From: Episyrphus balteatus
Taxonomy: Eukaryota; Arthropoda; Insecta; Diptera; Syrphidae
Length of the DNA stretch: 64,000 nt
Direction: 5' to 3'
Assembly (NCBI RefSeq): GCF_945859705.1
Contig: NC_079137.1
Span: forward strand, 28,019,322 to 28,083,321
Both the position numbers and the translations under genes were made by a program. Numbering within the stretch: the first letter of the stretch is position 1; the number at the start of each line of letters is the position of its first letter. This document shows, piece after piece, positions 1 through 12,130 of the stretch. The notes beneath the pieces are model-generated. The model was not told where the DNA came from, did no database searches, and saw only the letters and a list, made by a program, of their open reading frames with translations.

Positions 1-362
1 CCAGGAGGGTTTCTAGTTCCGAATCCAAGGCCACCATGGCAGTCCTCGTAGTCTTCGTTGCCGTTCCCCACATGTCCATTTAAATCTCCACCCACAAACA
101 AAAGCTCTTCCTTTGGGATGTCTTTAATGAGGTTGTGGAAGTCTAGCCAGAATGCATCTTTTTCCACCTGCTCACACCCAATTTGGGGAGCATATGCACT
201 GACTATATTCCACACCTTTCCTTCCATCACCAGTTTAAGAGACATCAATCGGTCACTGGACTTCGAAATGGCCAAAACGCTTCCAAGAAGTTTTTCCGCA
301 AGGATGACACCGATTCCGTTTCTACCTTGCTCTGTTCCGTAGTAGAACATCTTGTATTGCTA
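1..362 (-). pseudogene. RTE-clade LINE endonuclease domain, partial
   Basis: Read on the minus strand from 350 down to 1, this encodes about 116 residues of an apurinic-type endonuclease of an RTE-like non-LTR retrotransposon, the kind often annotated in insects as craniofacial development protein 2-like. Visible landmarks are a start like MFYYGTEQGRNGIGV, then VWNIVSAYAPQIGC and the metal-binding LLFVGGDLNGHVG segment, followed by GGLGFGTRN. An endonuclease of this type nicks target DNA to prime reverse transcription. An in-frame TAG lies at 360-362 just upstream of the visible similarity, and the reverse transcriptase part would lie off the left edge of the window. It is therefore a dead or truncated copy. 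Clade assignment is from motif recall, not alignment. Confidence 0.8.
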
Positions 363-401
363 AAACTTTATTGACTAAAAAAAAAAAAAAAAAAATATAT
401 A

Positions 402-445
402 TATAGGAGGCCCATCTATAAGAAATAAAAATAAAAATGCAAATA

Positions 446-491
<46 letters not shown>

Positions 492-543
492 AAAAATACT
501 ATTTGCATTTTTATTTTTATTTCTTATAGATGGGCCTCCTATA
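402..543. repeat. Short hairpin: 50-bp inverted repeat around poly-T
   Basis: Arms at about 402-452 and 493-543 are reverse complements (arm 1 begins TATAGGAGGCCCATCTATAA) and are separated by an almost pure T tract. The motif TTATTGACTAAAA occurs at 368-380 and again at 483-495, so the T tract and the second arm look like an inverted duplication. There is no coding content. Confidence 0.85.
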
Positions 544-3500
544 AATGTATCGTAACACGCTTAAAAACGCATGACAAAAAAAGTCCTCATAAAAATGAGT
601 CAAAATCTTAGAGGTGGGAACTTTCGAGGTCCGAAAGAAAAAAAAGAAAACCGCAAATTCAACAGTGATAAACTTAGAAAATGTTTTAAACTGAAATACG
701 AACGAATTTCCAGAATATTTCTAAACAATTTGATAATATCGCGAAATAGCTAAAATAATCCATCGTATTCTCAACAAAAAACAATTAACCAACCACAAAT
801 ACAGTTACAGTACACAAAAATTATCACATTTCATAACAGTTTTCCAGAAAGTCATTTTGCTTTTGTCCAATAAAGTTATGGTACCATTCTTCTTCTATAA
901 AAATACTTCTATGAAGATACTAGTGGTATAGAAAAAACAGACTTTACATCTAAATGTTATCTCAAGTTCTTTTTTATTGTTTCACGGGTTTCCTCTACCG
1001 CAAGAAAAAATGGATTTTCACCCCACGCTCATGTACCTATATCATAAAAATTGATTGCAAAAAGTTTATCTTTAAACAAATGACTTAACGTGTGTATATT
1101 TCATCAATTTTTAATACATAGATATTAATTTTGTTCAATTTGGTATTGTTACTCTAAATTATGTTTTTATTATATTTTCAGCAAGCAACTGTGCTATCTA
1201 TTTTCAATAAACCCTCCCCCACTTCCAAACACCTAGTTCCCTTCCCATGAGACTCATTCTATTTAATTAAATTAATTGTCAATTAAAAATATCTGTCAAT
1301 ATAAATCATTAATTTAACCGTTGACGCTGTGCGCTTTAATTACAAGTAAAAGTGACCATTGGGGTCATCCTCTATTGGCAGTCTTTTCCGATACAAATAA
1401 TTTCCCATACCAATCGACTTTGACAATTCAATGTTGAACCCATCATCATAAGTCACCCACTTTCTACGTAAACATAGAAAACTGGATAATTTAATGTTGA
1501 AAGTTGGGGAAATGAAAATAATCGCAGCATTGTTGCTCTCTCATTTATGATTTCTCACTATAATTTTGACTTGCGCTTTGTGAAACCGAAACTAGGATGA
1601 ACTTCGAAAGTCGAATAATTCAAACGGTTTTCTTTGTGAGAAGAGCGACGAATCTCATCAAGAAATTCCACCTGTTCTGCGTTACTATCCCAGATTTTTC
1701 GCCGCCAACGATGGCAATTTCGCCCTTGTCACTTCTGTCTTATTCTATTCCGTCTGTTTTCTTTTTTTTGTTAAGATATATGTGTGTTGCAGACTCTCAG
1801 GACGACATTCTTGGAATAGATGTGAAATCTGTTTGTTTGAGTAAAGGTTTGCCTTTGCTTATTCAAGCGTCCCCGCTTTGCCGTCATCGTCATCCCCAAG
1901 GATGTTAAAAATGAAAATTGCAATTACACTGTTGTGATGGCGGGTTGGGCTCCAGTTGAAGGAGCGCTTAAGAAAAAACAAAAACGATGAAACTAGGTAA
2001 AGAGCTATTCCTGCAGGATATTCTGTTTTCTTTTTGAATTGTTTTCTCTTCCACGCTCGAGGAGATGGTCTTTTTCTTCTTCTGATTCCTGCAAAGCTGC
2101 AACAAGTAGAAATTTATAGAAGCCAAAAAAAAAATATATATGTATATAAATTGCAATACATTTTTTTGACACACTTTCTAGTAGGAAGGTACATCCTGTT
2201 ACTGTAACTGTAAGTACCTAGTTATTGTAGGTACTGCAGCAAACGGGTGTCTTTACGGAGGGGGTCGGGGAATATAAAAAATACAGTTCTTTCAAAAAAT
2301 GCTAATGAGGAATATTTTCCACATAATTACGCAGCATATTTGCGGTTATGAGAAAGATGCATTTAAGGGTTATGGCTTCCTTTTGAATGGCCATTAACAT
2401 GGCATTGGTAAGAGAATCACTGTGGGCCTGGGATGGGGATTGCAACGGGGAACGGTTATATCTGTGCTGGTGCAGTCAAGGATGCTTGCCGTGTGGTACT
2501 TGTGAAAAGAAGAAGCAGCAGGCTTACCGTGCAAGGTCCTTTTGTCGAGTGTTAATGATGATGATTATGATTGCATTGTTTGTGAATTATTATCAACGCG
2601 CAGCAGTACCGCAACATGGCTCCAGTATTTTTTTTGTTTTTTTGTTTTCTTTTTTAAATGATTTACGAGTACTGCACGCCTTTTGCGCCCCGTTGTTGTC
2701 GTGGTCTTTAAAGGCCAGCAGAAGGGGGCTTATTTTTTGTATTAATTTTACTTTTATCACAGTTTCCTGTCTTTGGGACAGGCAGTCTTTCCACCGAGAT
2801 GTGAGGCAATTACTCCAGAAAAGGTGTCTTTTTGAATTATTTTTTTTTTTTTTCATTTTCTATGAATTATTGTCATTTGAATAGGGGTTTCAGAAACTTT
2901 TAATTAGGTGAAGTGAATAAAGTTAAAATAGACTATCCGGTTTCCTTGGGAATGAATTTACCAAGACGGAATTTTTCTTCGTAAAATCGTATGTGACTTC
3001 ATAATTTTGTATATTTAAGTTAACTTGGGTTGTCAAGTTTTTAATGAAGTAAAACGGAAAGCGTTTCCTTCTTTTTTTGTACTTACTTCCTTTGGCCTTT
3101 TAAAGTTATTATCTTAGGCACTTTAGTAAAATATTTTTGTAAAAATGTATAAGGTTAGGTAAGAAGACTTGGAATTTTTATTTAATGTGAAAACATGTTT
3201 GAATTTATAGTTTATTGATTACACTTCCCAACACACAAAAATTTTCCAGACCGTTGTTTATCATTTTTTACTAAAGAAATTGATATGAAATTTTATAATC
3301 TTTTTTTTAAATAAGCATAGGTAGGTACACAAAACTTTTGGAATTATTATTATTTTTTTAATTTTTAAAAGCTGTGAGAATTTTATTTTTAAGCATATTC
3401 ATACTAAGAAATGAAATGTCATAACTCGTTTGTAGCTGAAAAAAAAAACTGAGAAGTTGTTTTAGCTAATTTAAAGAGCAATTTAATGATTTTTGCACAT

Positions 3501-4312
3501 TAATACATTTTTTGTATTCAGTACAAGAGTTACCCTCTTAACCATGCTTCACCAGCCATGATGTTGGTAATGTGATGAATCTCTTACACGATACCATTAG
3601 AATGTCCAATTTTTCTGACATCCCTAAAACACTTGCATACATGTTCTAGAGTACCTACTGTAAACAAGGCTGAATTCTGTAAACATAAGATTTATTTTAT
3701 TGGATTTGTGATTAGATGCAGTTCGTTTTTTCACCTCGCCTAATTCGACCAGCTTACATGCAGCCTCGGAGAAAGCATCTCATAATATTCAATCTCATAT
3801 TCAATATTGTAAATGGTAAAATTATACCATTACAATCAGCAATACATTTTTTCTTAATTTCTTAAGCAAAACATATGGGGTCACTGTGGTGTATGCGTAA
3901 CTTTTTTTTCTTAAGAAAAACAAAGACATTTGGTGATTGTTCACGGACTTCTGGAGTAACATCGTAGATCAGTCGACTTTATTTTTAACTAAACAAAATT
4001 ATTTTTTTTTTCTAAGAAAATAAGTACGTTAAAATCACAGTGTTTCCACTTTATTCACTATGTTCATTGTTCAATGAAGTTGTCTTATTAAAAATTTTTT
4101 TTTGTTTATGTTTAAAAATTGTATGTAAAATTTAAAACGGTATTAGAAGTAATTTTTTATTTGTTAAATTTAATTTAAAAGCATACATTTTTGAAACAAT
4201 GTTCAACACTTTCTTATCATATCTCTTATAAGTTATAAATAAAAATTTTGACACACAAAAATACATTTACAAAACAGAAACACGAATTAATAAAACATGA
4301 TTCCAACATATA
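544..4312. other. AT-rich DNA without recognised genes
   Basis: No convincing gene is seen. Slightly GC-richer patches at about 1590-1910 and 2380-2560 carry open frames up to 165 codons, but these have runs of T-encoded phenylalanine and no recognised domain. A motif GGTCACTGTGGTGTATGCGT at about 3879-3898 recurs on the plus strand near 40560 and in inverted form near 32260 and 59090, so at least this part is repeat-derived. Confidence 0.5.
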
Positions 4313-5812
4313 ATCCAGTAAAATAAGGGTTTAACCTCGGAATGAATGTTAGTAGAAATTTTTTTTGCTCAATATCTTCCTTTTGCCATTCTATAACATA
4401 TCTCAAAAGTCTAGAAAAATCTCATGTCCGCTTGTCGCGATTTCAAGGTCAAATCGCGAAATGGAGATTTTCAAAATTAGCAAAAATAGGCTATGGTATT
4501 ATATACACATATGATACATGATTTCAAGGTATTTTTTAATGCTGATTCAAAAAAATCTAAAATCAAGACAATCTGACGTCTCTGGAAAAAGTTATACCTG
4601 TTTTTCATCTGTCAACTCATATTATTATAACAGTTGCAAGCTTACTGCCGAAAAACCCTTAAAAGTTATGGTAGATGAACCAAATTTTGCATGAAGATTT
4701 TAGAATCCATCATTATTAAAAATCAAAACAATCCATTACAAAAAATATATATACCTACGAAATAATGGTATTTTTTGATGGAGGGGCAAATTTTAGGATA
4801 TGCACTAAAGAAGATTCTTGTTCATCTTAGGAATAAGTGCTAATAGGCTAATTTTTTCATTTTAATCTTTGTTTGGATATTCTTTAACTACCCTCAAAAA
4901 TCTAAAAAAATCTCATGTCCGCAAGTCCTAATTTTCTTGGTTTGAAGGTAAGGTAGAGATTTTAAAAAATTGAAAAACTACACTTCAGATATTTGTGTCA
5001 GATCAACATGAATAAGATGCATTACTTTTCAGGGATGGTCAGGTTGACTTATTCGTGAGTTTTGTTGGAATAAGTGTTAAAAAATACCTTTAAATCATGT
5101 CGCTTATGTTGGTATACATATAAAAATTTAAACTTTTCTTATTAATTTTTTAAAATCTGCACCTTATTTTCAAACCAAGAAAATTAGAACTTGCGGACAT
5201 GAGATTTTTTTAGATTTTTGAGGGTAGTTAAAGAATATCCAAACAAAGATTAAAATGAAAAAATTAGCCTATTAGCACTTATTCCTAAGATGAACAAGAA
5301 TCTTCTTTAGTGCATATCCTAAAATTTGCCCCTCCATCAAAAAATACCATTATTTCGTAGGTATATATATTTTTTGTAATGGATTGTTTTGATTTTTAAT
5401 AATGATGGATTCTAAAATCTTCATGCAAAATTTGGTTCATCTACCATAACTTTTAAGGGTTTTTCGGCAGTAAGTTTGCAACTGTTATAATAATATGAGT
5501 TGACAGATGAAAAACCCGTATAACTTTTTCCAGAGACGTCAGATAGTCTTGATTTTAGATTTTTTGGAATCAGCATTAAAAAATACCTTGAAATCATGTA
5601 TCATATGTGTATATAATACCATAGCCTATTTTTGCTAATTTTGAAAATCTCCATTTCGCGATTTGACCTTGAAATCGCGACAAGCGGACATGAGATTTTT
5701 CTAGACTTTTGAGATATGTTATAGAATGGCAAAAGGAAGATATTGAGCAAAAAAAATTTCTACTAACATTCATTCCGAGATTTACCCCTTTTTTCTCCTT
5801 ATTTGACTGTAT
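4313..5812. mobile_element. Foldback element, family A, copy 1 (1500 bp)
   Basis: A long palindromic element. The left arm (about 4313-4970) and right arm (about 5144-5812) are near-complete reverse complements around a loop of about 175 bp. Ends read ATCCAGTAAAATAAGG on the left and CCTTATTTGACTGTAT on the right, with TA immediately outside both ends, which would fit a Tc1/mariner-type TA target duplication. No transposase is encoded, so it must be non-autonomous. The extreme ends of the two arms differ: the right end carries an extra AGAAAAAAGGGG-type stretch. The same asymmetry is seen in copy 2. Confidence 0.85.
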
Positions 5813-7771
5813 TAATAATTAAACACATATTTTATTTAGCTATAACATTTTTAATATTATATTTGAAAACAATTTCGCTAAGATTGTTCAAAAATTCAAA
5901 CAAAATTATTGACTTTTGAAACGATTTGACGATTCAATGAAGTTCTCTGCGATTTCTCACATGAAAGTAAATCATTGCTATGTTGGACATAAAAAAAGAA
6001 AGAAAAGCCAGATCTGCAAATTAGTGTTTTATAAATGCGTCTAACAATAAAATCCTCTCCCATATGATTTTAACTTATTTTTGACCCAAACGACACGCTC
6101 CAGCTCTTTGTCACATTTTATGCAAATCACCCTGTATATTTTGTAATTGTTTTAAAAGTTCTAACTTGACAATTTGTAATGTATTTTTACAAAAATTGAA
6201 CAAAACATCAAGGCAAATCATTCTTACAGAAGTAATGCACTTGCAAATGAACTCCATGTAATATTAATTAGGTACTATATAACTTTTAAGAACCTTATTT
6301 TTAGTAATACCTCGTTCTTAATAAATTCATCAAAAACTCATTCTACCGCGTACATTGGATTGCTAGATATCACTTTAGAGATCAAACTAATTGAAAGTAA
6401 TCTACAAAATGGAAGCAGTAACAACTTACAAGCCCATCAATCACCCAGCACACTCGGTTCGCCTACAAACGGGTGCATGCACACTTTCTTGTTGCCCTCG
6501 TTATGAACCGCAGAAATAAATCAAATTTGCCAGGCCACTTGAACAGTGTTTTCCTTATGAATGCATCATTTCACGCTGGCCCTTTATAACTCACTCTACA
6601 CTCTAGAAACGCACTCGAGGGCCACTTCAATCTCGTTTCAATCAAAACGTCTGATTAGTGCGGCCCATACTTCATATTTCTCTCACAGATCCTCCTTTGG
6701 AAACTGTATAAAATTTATATCCCATCCATCGACTACGGGGTACGACTGACTGACATTGTATAAACTTTGAGGAGCTCCTACGACTAGTGATGGTAGTGAT
6801 GTGTTGTAGATAGATATATATAGTGTACGTATAATGTGTACCTATGCACTTCTACCCTGAAGGGGTTCAGCAACGAACAGCACCACAGGTTGGCAGATTC
6901 ATCGTCGAAGGCGACGCTTGTGCAAATCTCTGGAGCGGATGCCACAATGCCGCTGGGCTCGTTAGTTTTGATGGAAATTTCAATCTCATTATAAAGGCGA
7001 CCAGAAACCCCATCCAAAATTTCGTCCGAAACTGCATTCAAGAGATGCAAATAGAAAATAAAAATAAAAACCTTTGCATCATCAAGACGAAGAGTGATGC
7101 CTCGGAGGAGAGGTGCAATACATTCCTTTTCAAATTTGATTTCTCGGAACAGACATATCCTTTGGGAGGACGCATTGTGTCTTTTTTTTTCTTTTTGTAT
7201 ACATTTTTTTTTTCTACCGGGAAAGTGGTCTTGGTCTGTGCTTTCAGACTACAGTCTGGATTATTTATATGATGCTCTTCGACAGGTGATGGGGAATTGT
7301 ATGCGCCGGAATCAGGTTCATCCTGCTGACTGTGCTGTATTCTTCCGGAGGCAAATGGAATCTTGAACGTATCCTCCAGACTTTCGCATAATGATATCCT
7401 AATTTCCAATTGAATTCGAATGAATAAATTTGATACGATTGGTTGGCTCTGTTATGTTGGAGTTTTTTTATGATACTTTTTTCTGTGATGCGACGAGAAT
7501 ATTTGAATAAGAAAAGTTGTCTCCTTTGGATGTTTCCTTAATTCAACTAATAAATCAAATTTTCTTGGAAAAGTATTTTGTGGTACCGTTTTAAGAGATC
7601 ACCGTGCAGGTACTGGTTTGGTTCACACGGCTTATAAGCAACATTTCTAAATCGTTGGTTGAGGAAAAATATATCTACATTTGAATTTTTTGGGTAAAAG
7701 TATGAACATAAATTTGTGTACAGTGAACCTTTTTATTTGAACAAATATTTTCTGTATTTTTTTAACTAATA
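5813..7771. other. No recognised gene; moderately GC-richer unique DNA at 6400-7400
   Basis: The stretch at 6400-7400 has a more balanced composition than its surroundings and overlapping short open frames on both strands (up to 142 codons), none with a recognisable domain, signal peptide or splice structure. It may be single-copy host DNA, possibly regulatory. No RNA gene was seen. Confidence 0.4.
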
Positions 7772-9271
7772 ATCCAGTCAAATAAGGGTTTAACCTCGGA
7801 ATGAATGTTAGTAGAAATTTTTTTTGCTCAATATCTTCCTTTTGCCATTCTATAACATATCTCAAAAGTCTAGAAAAATCTCATGTCCGCTTGTCGCGAT
7901 TTCAAGGTCAAATCGCGAAATGCAGATTTTCAAAATTAGCAAAAATAGGCTATGGTATTATATACACATATGATACATGATTTCAAAATATTTTTTAATG
8001 CTGATTCCAAAAAATCTAAAATCAAGACAATCTGACGTCTCTGGAAAAAGTTATACCTGTTTTTCATCTGCCAACTCATATTATTATAACAGTTGCAAAC
8101 TTACTGCCGAAAAACCCTTAAAAGTTATGGTAGATGAACCAAATTTTGCATGAAGATTTTAGAATCCATCATTATTAAAAATCAAAACAATCCATTACAA
8201 AAAATATATATACCTACGAAATAATGGTATTTTTTGATGGAGGGGCAAATTTTAGGATATGCACTAAAGAAGATTCTTGTTCATCTTAGGAATAAGTGCT
8301 AATAGGCTAATTTTTTCATTTTAATCTTTGTTTGGATGTTCTTTAACTACCCTCAAAAATCTAAAAAAATCTCATGTCCGCAAGTCCTAATTTTCTTGGT
8401 TTGAAAATAAGGTGCAGATTTTAAAAAATTAATAAGAAAAGTTTAAATTTTTATATGTATACCAACATAAGCGACATGATTTAAAGGTATTTTGTAACAC
8501 TTAATCCAACAAAACTCACAAACAAGTCAACCTGACCATCCCTGAAAAGTAATGCACCTTATTCATGTTGATCTGACACAAATATCTGAAGTGTAGTTTT
8601 TCAATTTTTTCAAATCTGCACCTTATTTTCAAACCAAGAAAATTAGGACTTGCGGACATGAGATTTTTTTAGATTTTTGAGGGTAGTTAAAGAACATCCA
8701 AACAAAGATTAAAATGAAAAAATTAGCCTATTAGCACTTATTCCTAAGATGAACAAGAATCTTCTTTAGTGCATATCCTAAAATTTGCCCCTCCATCAAA
8801 AAATACCATTATTTCGTAGGTATATATATTTTTTGTAATGGATTGTTTTGATTTTTAATAATGATGGATTCTAAAATCTTCATGCAAAATTTGGTTCATC
8901 TACCATAACTTTTAAGGGTTTTTCGGCAGTAAGTTTGCAACTGTTATAATAATATGAGTTGGCAGATGAAAAACAGGTATAACTTTTTCCAGAGACGTCA
9001 GATTGTCTTGATTTTAGATTTTTTGGAATCAGCATTAAAAAATATTTTGAAATCATGTATCATATGTGTATATAATACCATAGCCTATTTTTGCTAATTT
9101 TGAAAATCTGCATTTCGCGATTTGACCTTGAAATCGCGACAAGCGGACATGAGATTTTTCTAGACTTTTGAGATATGTTATAGAATGGCAAAAGGAAGAT
9201 ATTGAGTAAAAAAAAATTCTACTAACATTCATTCCGAGATTTACCCCTTTTTTCTCCTTATTTTACTGTAT
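7772..9271. mobile_element. Foldback element, family A, copy 2 (1500 bp)
   Basis: The second full-length copy of the element at 4313-5812, with the same 1500-bp length, the same outer ends in the same orientation (left AAGGGTTTAACCTCGG, right CCGAGATTTACCCC) and TA outside both ends. The arms (about 7772-8428 and 8606-9271) enclose a loop whose sequence is the reverse complement of the loop in copy 1. Several sites distinguish the copies but are shared by both arms within a copy. No coding capacity. Confidence 0.85.
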
Positions 9272-9291
9272 TATAAGAAAAAATTAAGTTA

Positions 9292-10190
9292 TTTAGAGTC
9301 GATTTTTCAATCTTCTAATAAACATTCAATTAACTGTCCGACGAATAAAGTTATTAGGCTCATAAACAATCAGATAACAACATTGAATTTTTCAATCAAA
9401 AAAATCTATTCTACAGAATACAAAAAAAAATGTCAAATTCAAAAATATTCAAAATGAAACGTCATTTTTATTCATAATTCTTTTTGTTTTCTTGTGTTCC
9501 GCTGCATTTTTTATCGCTATTTTCTTCAAAACAGCTTTGACAATTGGCACAATATTTTTGTTTAGATTATTTCTTAGAATAATTTTTATTCGCCTCTGAA
9601 AGAAGCAGAAGTTGAAAAAATGATGATTTTTTTCTCTATCAGGGGAATAAGTACTAACTGACTGTTTAACTGGCTATTGAAAAATTGTGTCCCCTAGAAT
9701 CAAAAACAATCTAATCCACTTTTTCTTTTATTGAGTTATTTTAAACGTTCCGAAGCACTTTTTTCCGCTTTATTAAAAAAACAACTTCTGAATCGAATTA
9801 AACATGTACTTTTGATTTTATACTGACTGTGCTTTCCTTTGTCACCCAACGCGTTCCGAAAATATTTAATAATTAATTTTGGAATAGAAGTGTTTTGAAA
9901 GTCATGCATAGGAATAGTTTTCTTTTGAAATCAGTATATCAGCAATAGTGTTGTTTTGATTCTCAAAAAATGTGAAGAATGTGGAATACATTCGTTTTGA
10001 TTCAAACTGTAATATTTCTATAAAGTATAACTCTGGAACAAGTTGACTTTGAAAGTGCTCAACCACACTAAAAGAAAGAGGTTGAAAAATTGAGATAAAC
10101 TGCGTTTCTAACTCATTTTTCATAAAAAGTGGAATAGATTGTTTTTGATTCTCGGGGACACAATTGGCCCTTAGGGTTTTAATATTTGCA
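9292..10190. repeat. Dispersed repeat family J, copy 1, interrupted
   Basis: The segment from about 9440 to 9686 is the reverse complement of 17955-18232, and the match resumes at about 10162-10176 after an insertion. The outer left end near 9292 (TTTAGAGTCGATTTTTCAAT) is an imperfect inverted match to the other end (TTTAGGGCCAATTTTTCAAT in the copy at 17.95 kb), suggesting a MITE with degenerate terminal inverted repeats. It is non-coding. Confidence 0.6.
9687..10161. mobile_element. 475-bp MITE with GTGTCCCC ends and AATT target duplication
   Basis: Terminal inverted repeats of about 42 bp start GTGTCCCC and end GGGGACAC. AATT flanks both sides (9683-9686 and 10162-10165). The related copy of the host repeat at 17.95 kb carries a single AATT at the homologous point, so it records the site before insertion. 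A minus-strand open frame inside (9902-10195) has no recognised domain. The superfamily is not identified. Confidence 0.75.
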
Positions 10191-10525
10191 ATCAATTAAT
10201 TTGCATATATTGATTTTAAGCAGAATTTTAGAAATCAGAATTTTGAATAGATTGAAGTCATAAAAGCTCCAAAAACAGCATTGCCACAGACTACTTACAT
10301 ATTTATTTTCTTTTCGCAACCAAAAGTTAAGTAAGGTTGCATGTGCCATCGAAAATGCATATCGTCCCGTTTCTGCGTGAACCACGTATCTACAAAGCAA
10401 ATTTTGTTCAGTTCTTAAAAGATATATAAATTTTTCTTGAAATTAGAAATATGAATTGAACACAAGGAAATCAAGTTATGTTTAAGACATATTGATTGAG
10501 TTGTTTCTACACTTAAACCTTTATA

Positions 10526-12130
10526 GTAGGAGAGCTAGTGGCACATTTGACTAAGGTAGCTCTTGTAAGGCTGAAAATTCTTACAGTGGTCATTTTTAAC
10601 ATGCTAAGTAAAAATATCTTGGTCTGGCAGTCCTCAGCGGTGCACATCATATATATATATGACCTTGAAAGTGTAAAAAAAAAATTTTAAAAAAAGTTGC
10701 TCTTGTAAGGCTGAAATTTTTATAGAATTTAGTTTACCCATCGAGAAGATCAAAAAAAAAATTGCCAGACTTTTTTGAGGTGCACAAGTGCCTGCCAGAC
10801 TAACTTAAAGGTGTGCAGTTTACATGCATTAAACGAAACTTTATTCTGTAAAGTCGAAATTTATATATGTGTTTGTCTAAGCGATTTTAAGAGGAACTGT
10901 GCAATTACAGTCGGTTCTGACCAGTATAAGTCCTAGTTAGGTGAGTGGAAAGATGCAACTTTCTAAAAAATGACTTAAAATCAAAAAAAAATATTTAAAA
11001 ACAACGGCAACACTTACAGTTATCAGTGATACTTTTTTTAAAAGCTTAGATTGTACACTTAATTTTAAATTTTAAATCAAAATATTTAGACTAATCGTTT
11101 TTGAAATATCCAATTTTAAAGTTAAAATTAGGAAAAAAAAAATTTTTAAAAAACACATTGAATAATAATATTGTCAAGACTGTAAATTAAGAGCAAAACT
11201 AAGTGATACAGAACATTGCTCTAATGAATTTCCTGTTAAACACTGAAAACTACATGTCTCTACGACTTCTAGTTTTTGAGTAAATTGAAAAATAAGAAAG
11301 CCATTTTTGTATCAGATTTTTATTTTTTTTTATTTATATTTTTAATATTTTCTTATATTTTCTTATTTTTCAATTTACTCAAAAACTAGAAGTCCTAGAG
11401 ACATGTAGTTTTCAGTTTTTAATAGGAAATTCATTAGAGCAATGTTCTGTATCACTTAGTTTTGCTCTTAATTTACAGTCTTGACAATATTATTATTCAA
11501 TGTGTTTTTTTAAATTTTTTTTTTTTTAATTTTAACTTTAAAATTGGATATTTCAAAAACGATTAGTCTAAATATTTTGATTTAAAATTTAAAATTAAGT
11601 GTACAATCTAAGCTTTTAAAAAAAGTATCACTGATAACTGTAAGTGTTGCCGTTGTTTTTAAATATTTTTTTTTGATTTTAAGTCATTTTTTAGAAAGTT
11701 GCATCTTTCCACTAACCTAACTAGGACTTATACTGGTCAGAACCGACTGTAATTGCACAGTTCCTCTTAAAATCGCTTAGACAAACACATATATAAATTT
11801 CGACTTTACAGAATAAAGTTTCGTTTAATGCATGTAAACTGCACACCTTTAAGTTAGTCTGGCAGGCACTTGTGCACCTCAAAAAAGTCTGGCAATTTTT
11901 TTTTTGATCTTCTCGATGGGTAAACTAAATTCTATAAAAATTTCAGCCTTACAAGAGCAACTTTTTTAAAAAATTTTTTTTTACACTTTCACGGTCATAT
12001 ATATATATGATGTGCACCGCTGAGGACTGCCAGACCAAGATATTTTTACTTAGCATGCTAAAAATGACCACTGTAAGAATTTTCAGCCTTACAAGAGCTA
12101 CCTTAGTCAAATGTGCCACTAGCTCTCTAT
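10526..12130. mobile_element. Foldback element, family B (about 1.6 kb)
   Basis: Two arms (about 10526-11298 and 11355-12130) are near-perfect reverse complements around a short AT-only loop of about 55 bp. The outer ends read AGAGCTAGTGGCAC on the left and GTGCCACTAGCTCT on the right, with TA-rich flanks. The inner part of the arms (AACGGCAACACTTACAGT through CTAGTTTTTGAG) is related to the inner part of foldback C at 50972-53004 and to a fragment at 46.7 kb. No open frame of note; non-autonomous. Confidence 0.85.

Noticed and set aside
2387..2884. 165-codon plus-strand open frame as a gene
   Set aside because: It ends in a run of phenylalanines from a T tract, has no recognisable family, and an antisense frame of similar quality overlaps it.
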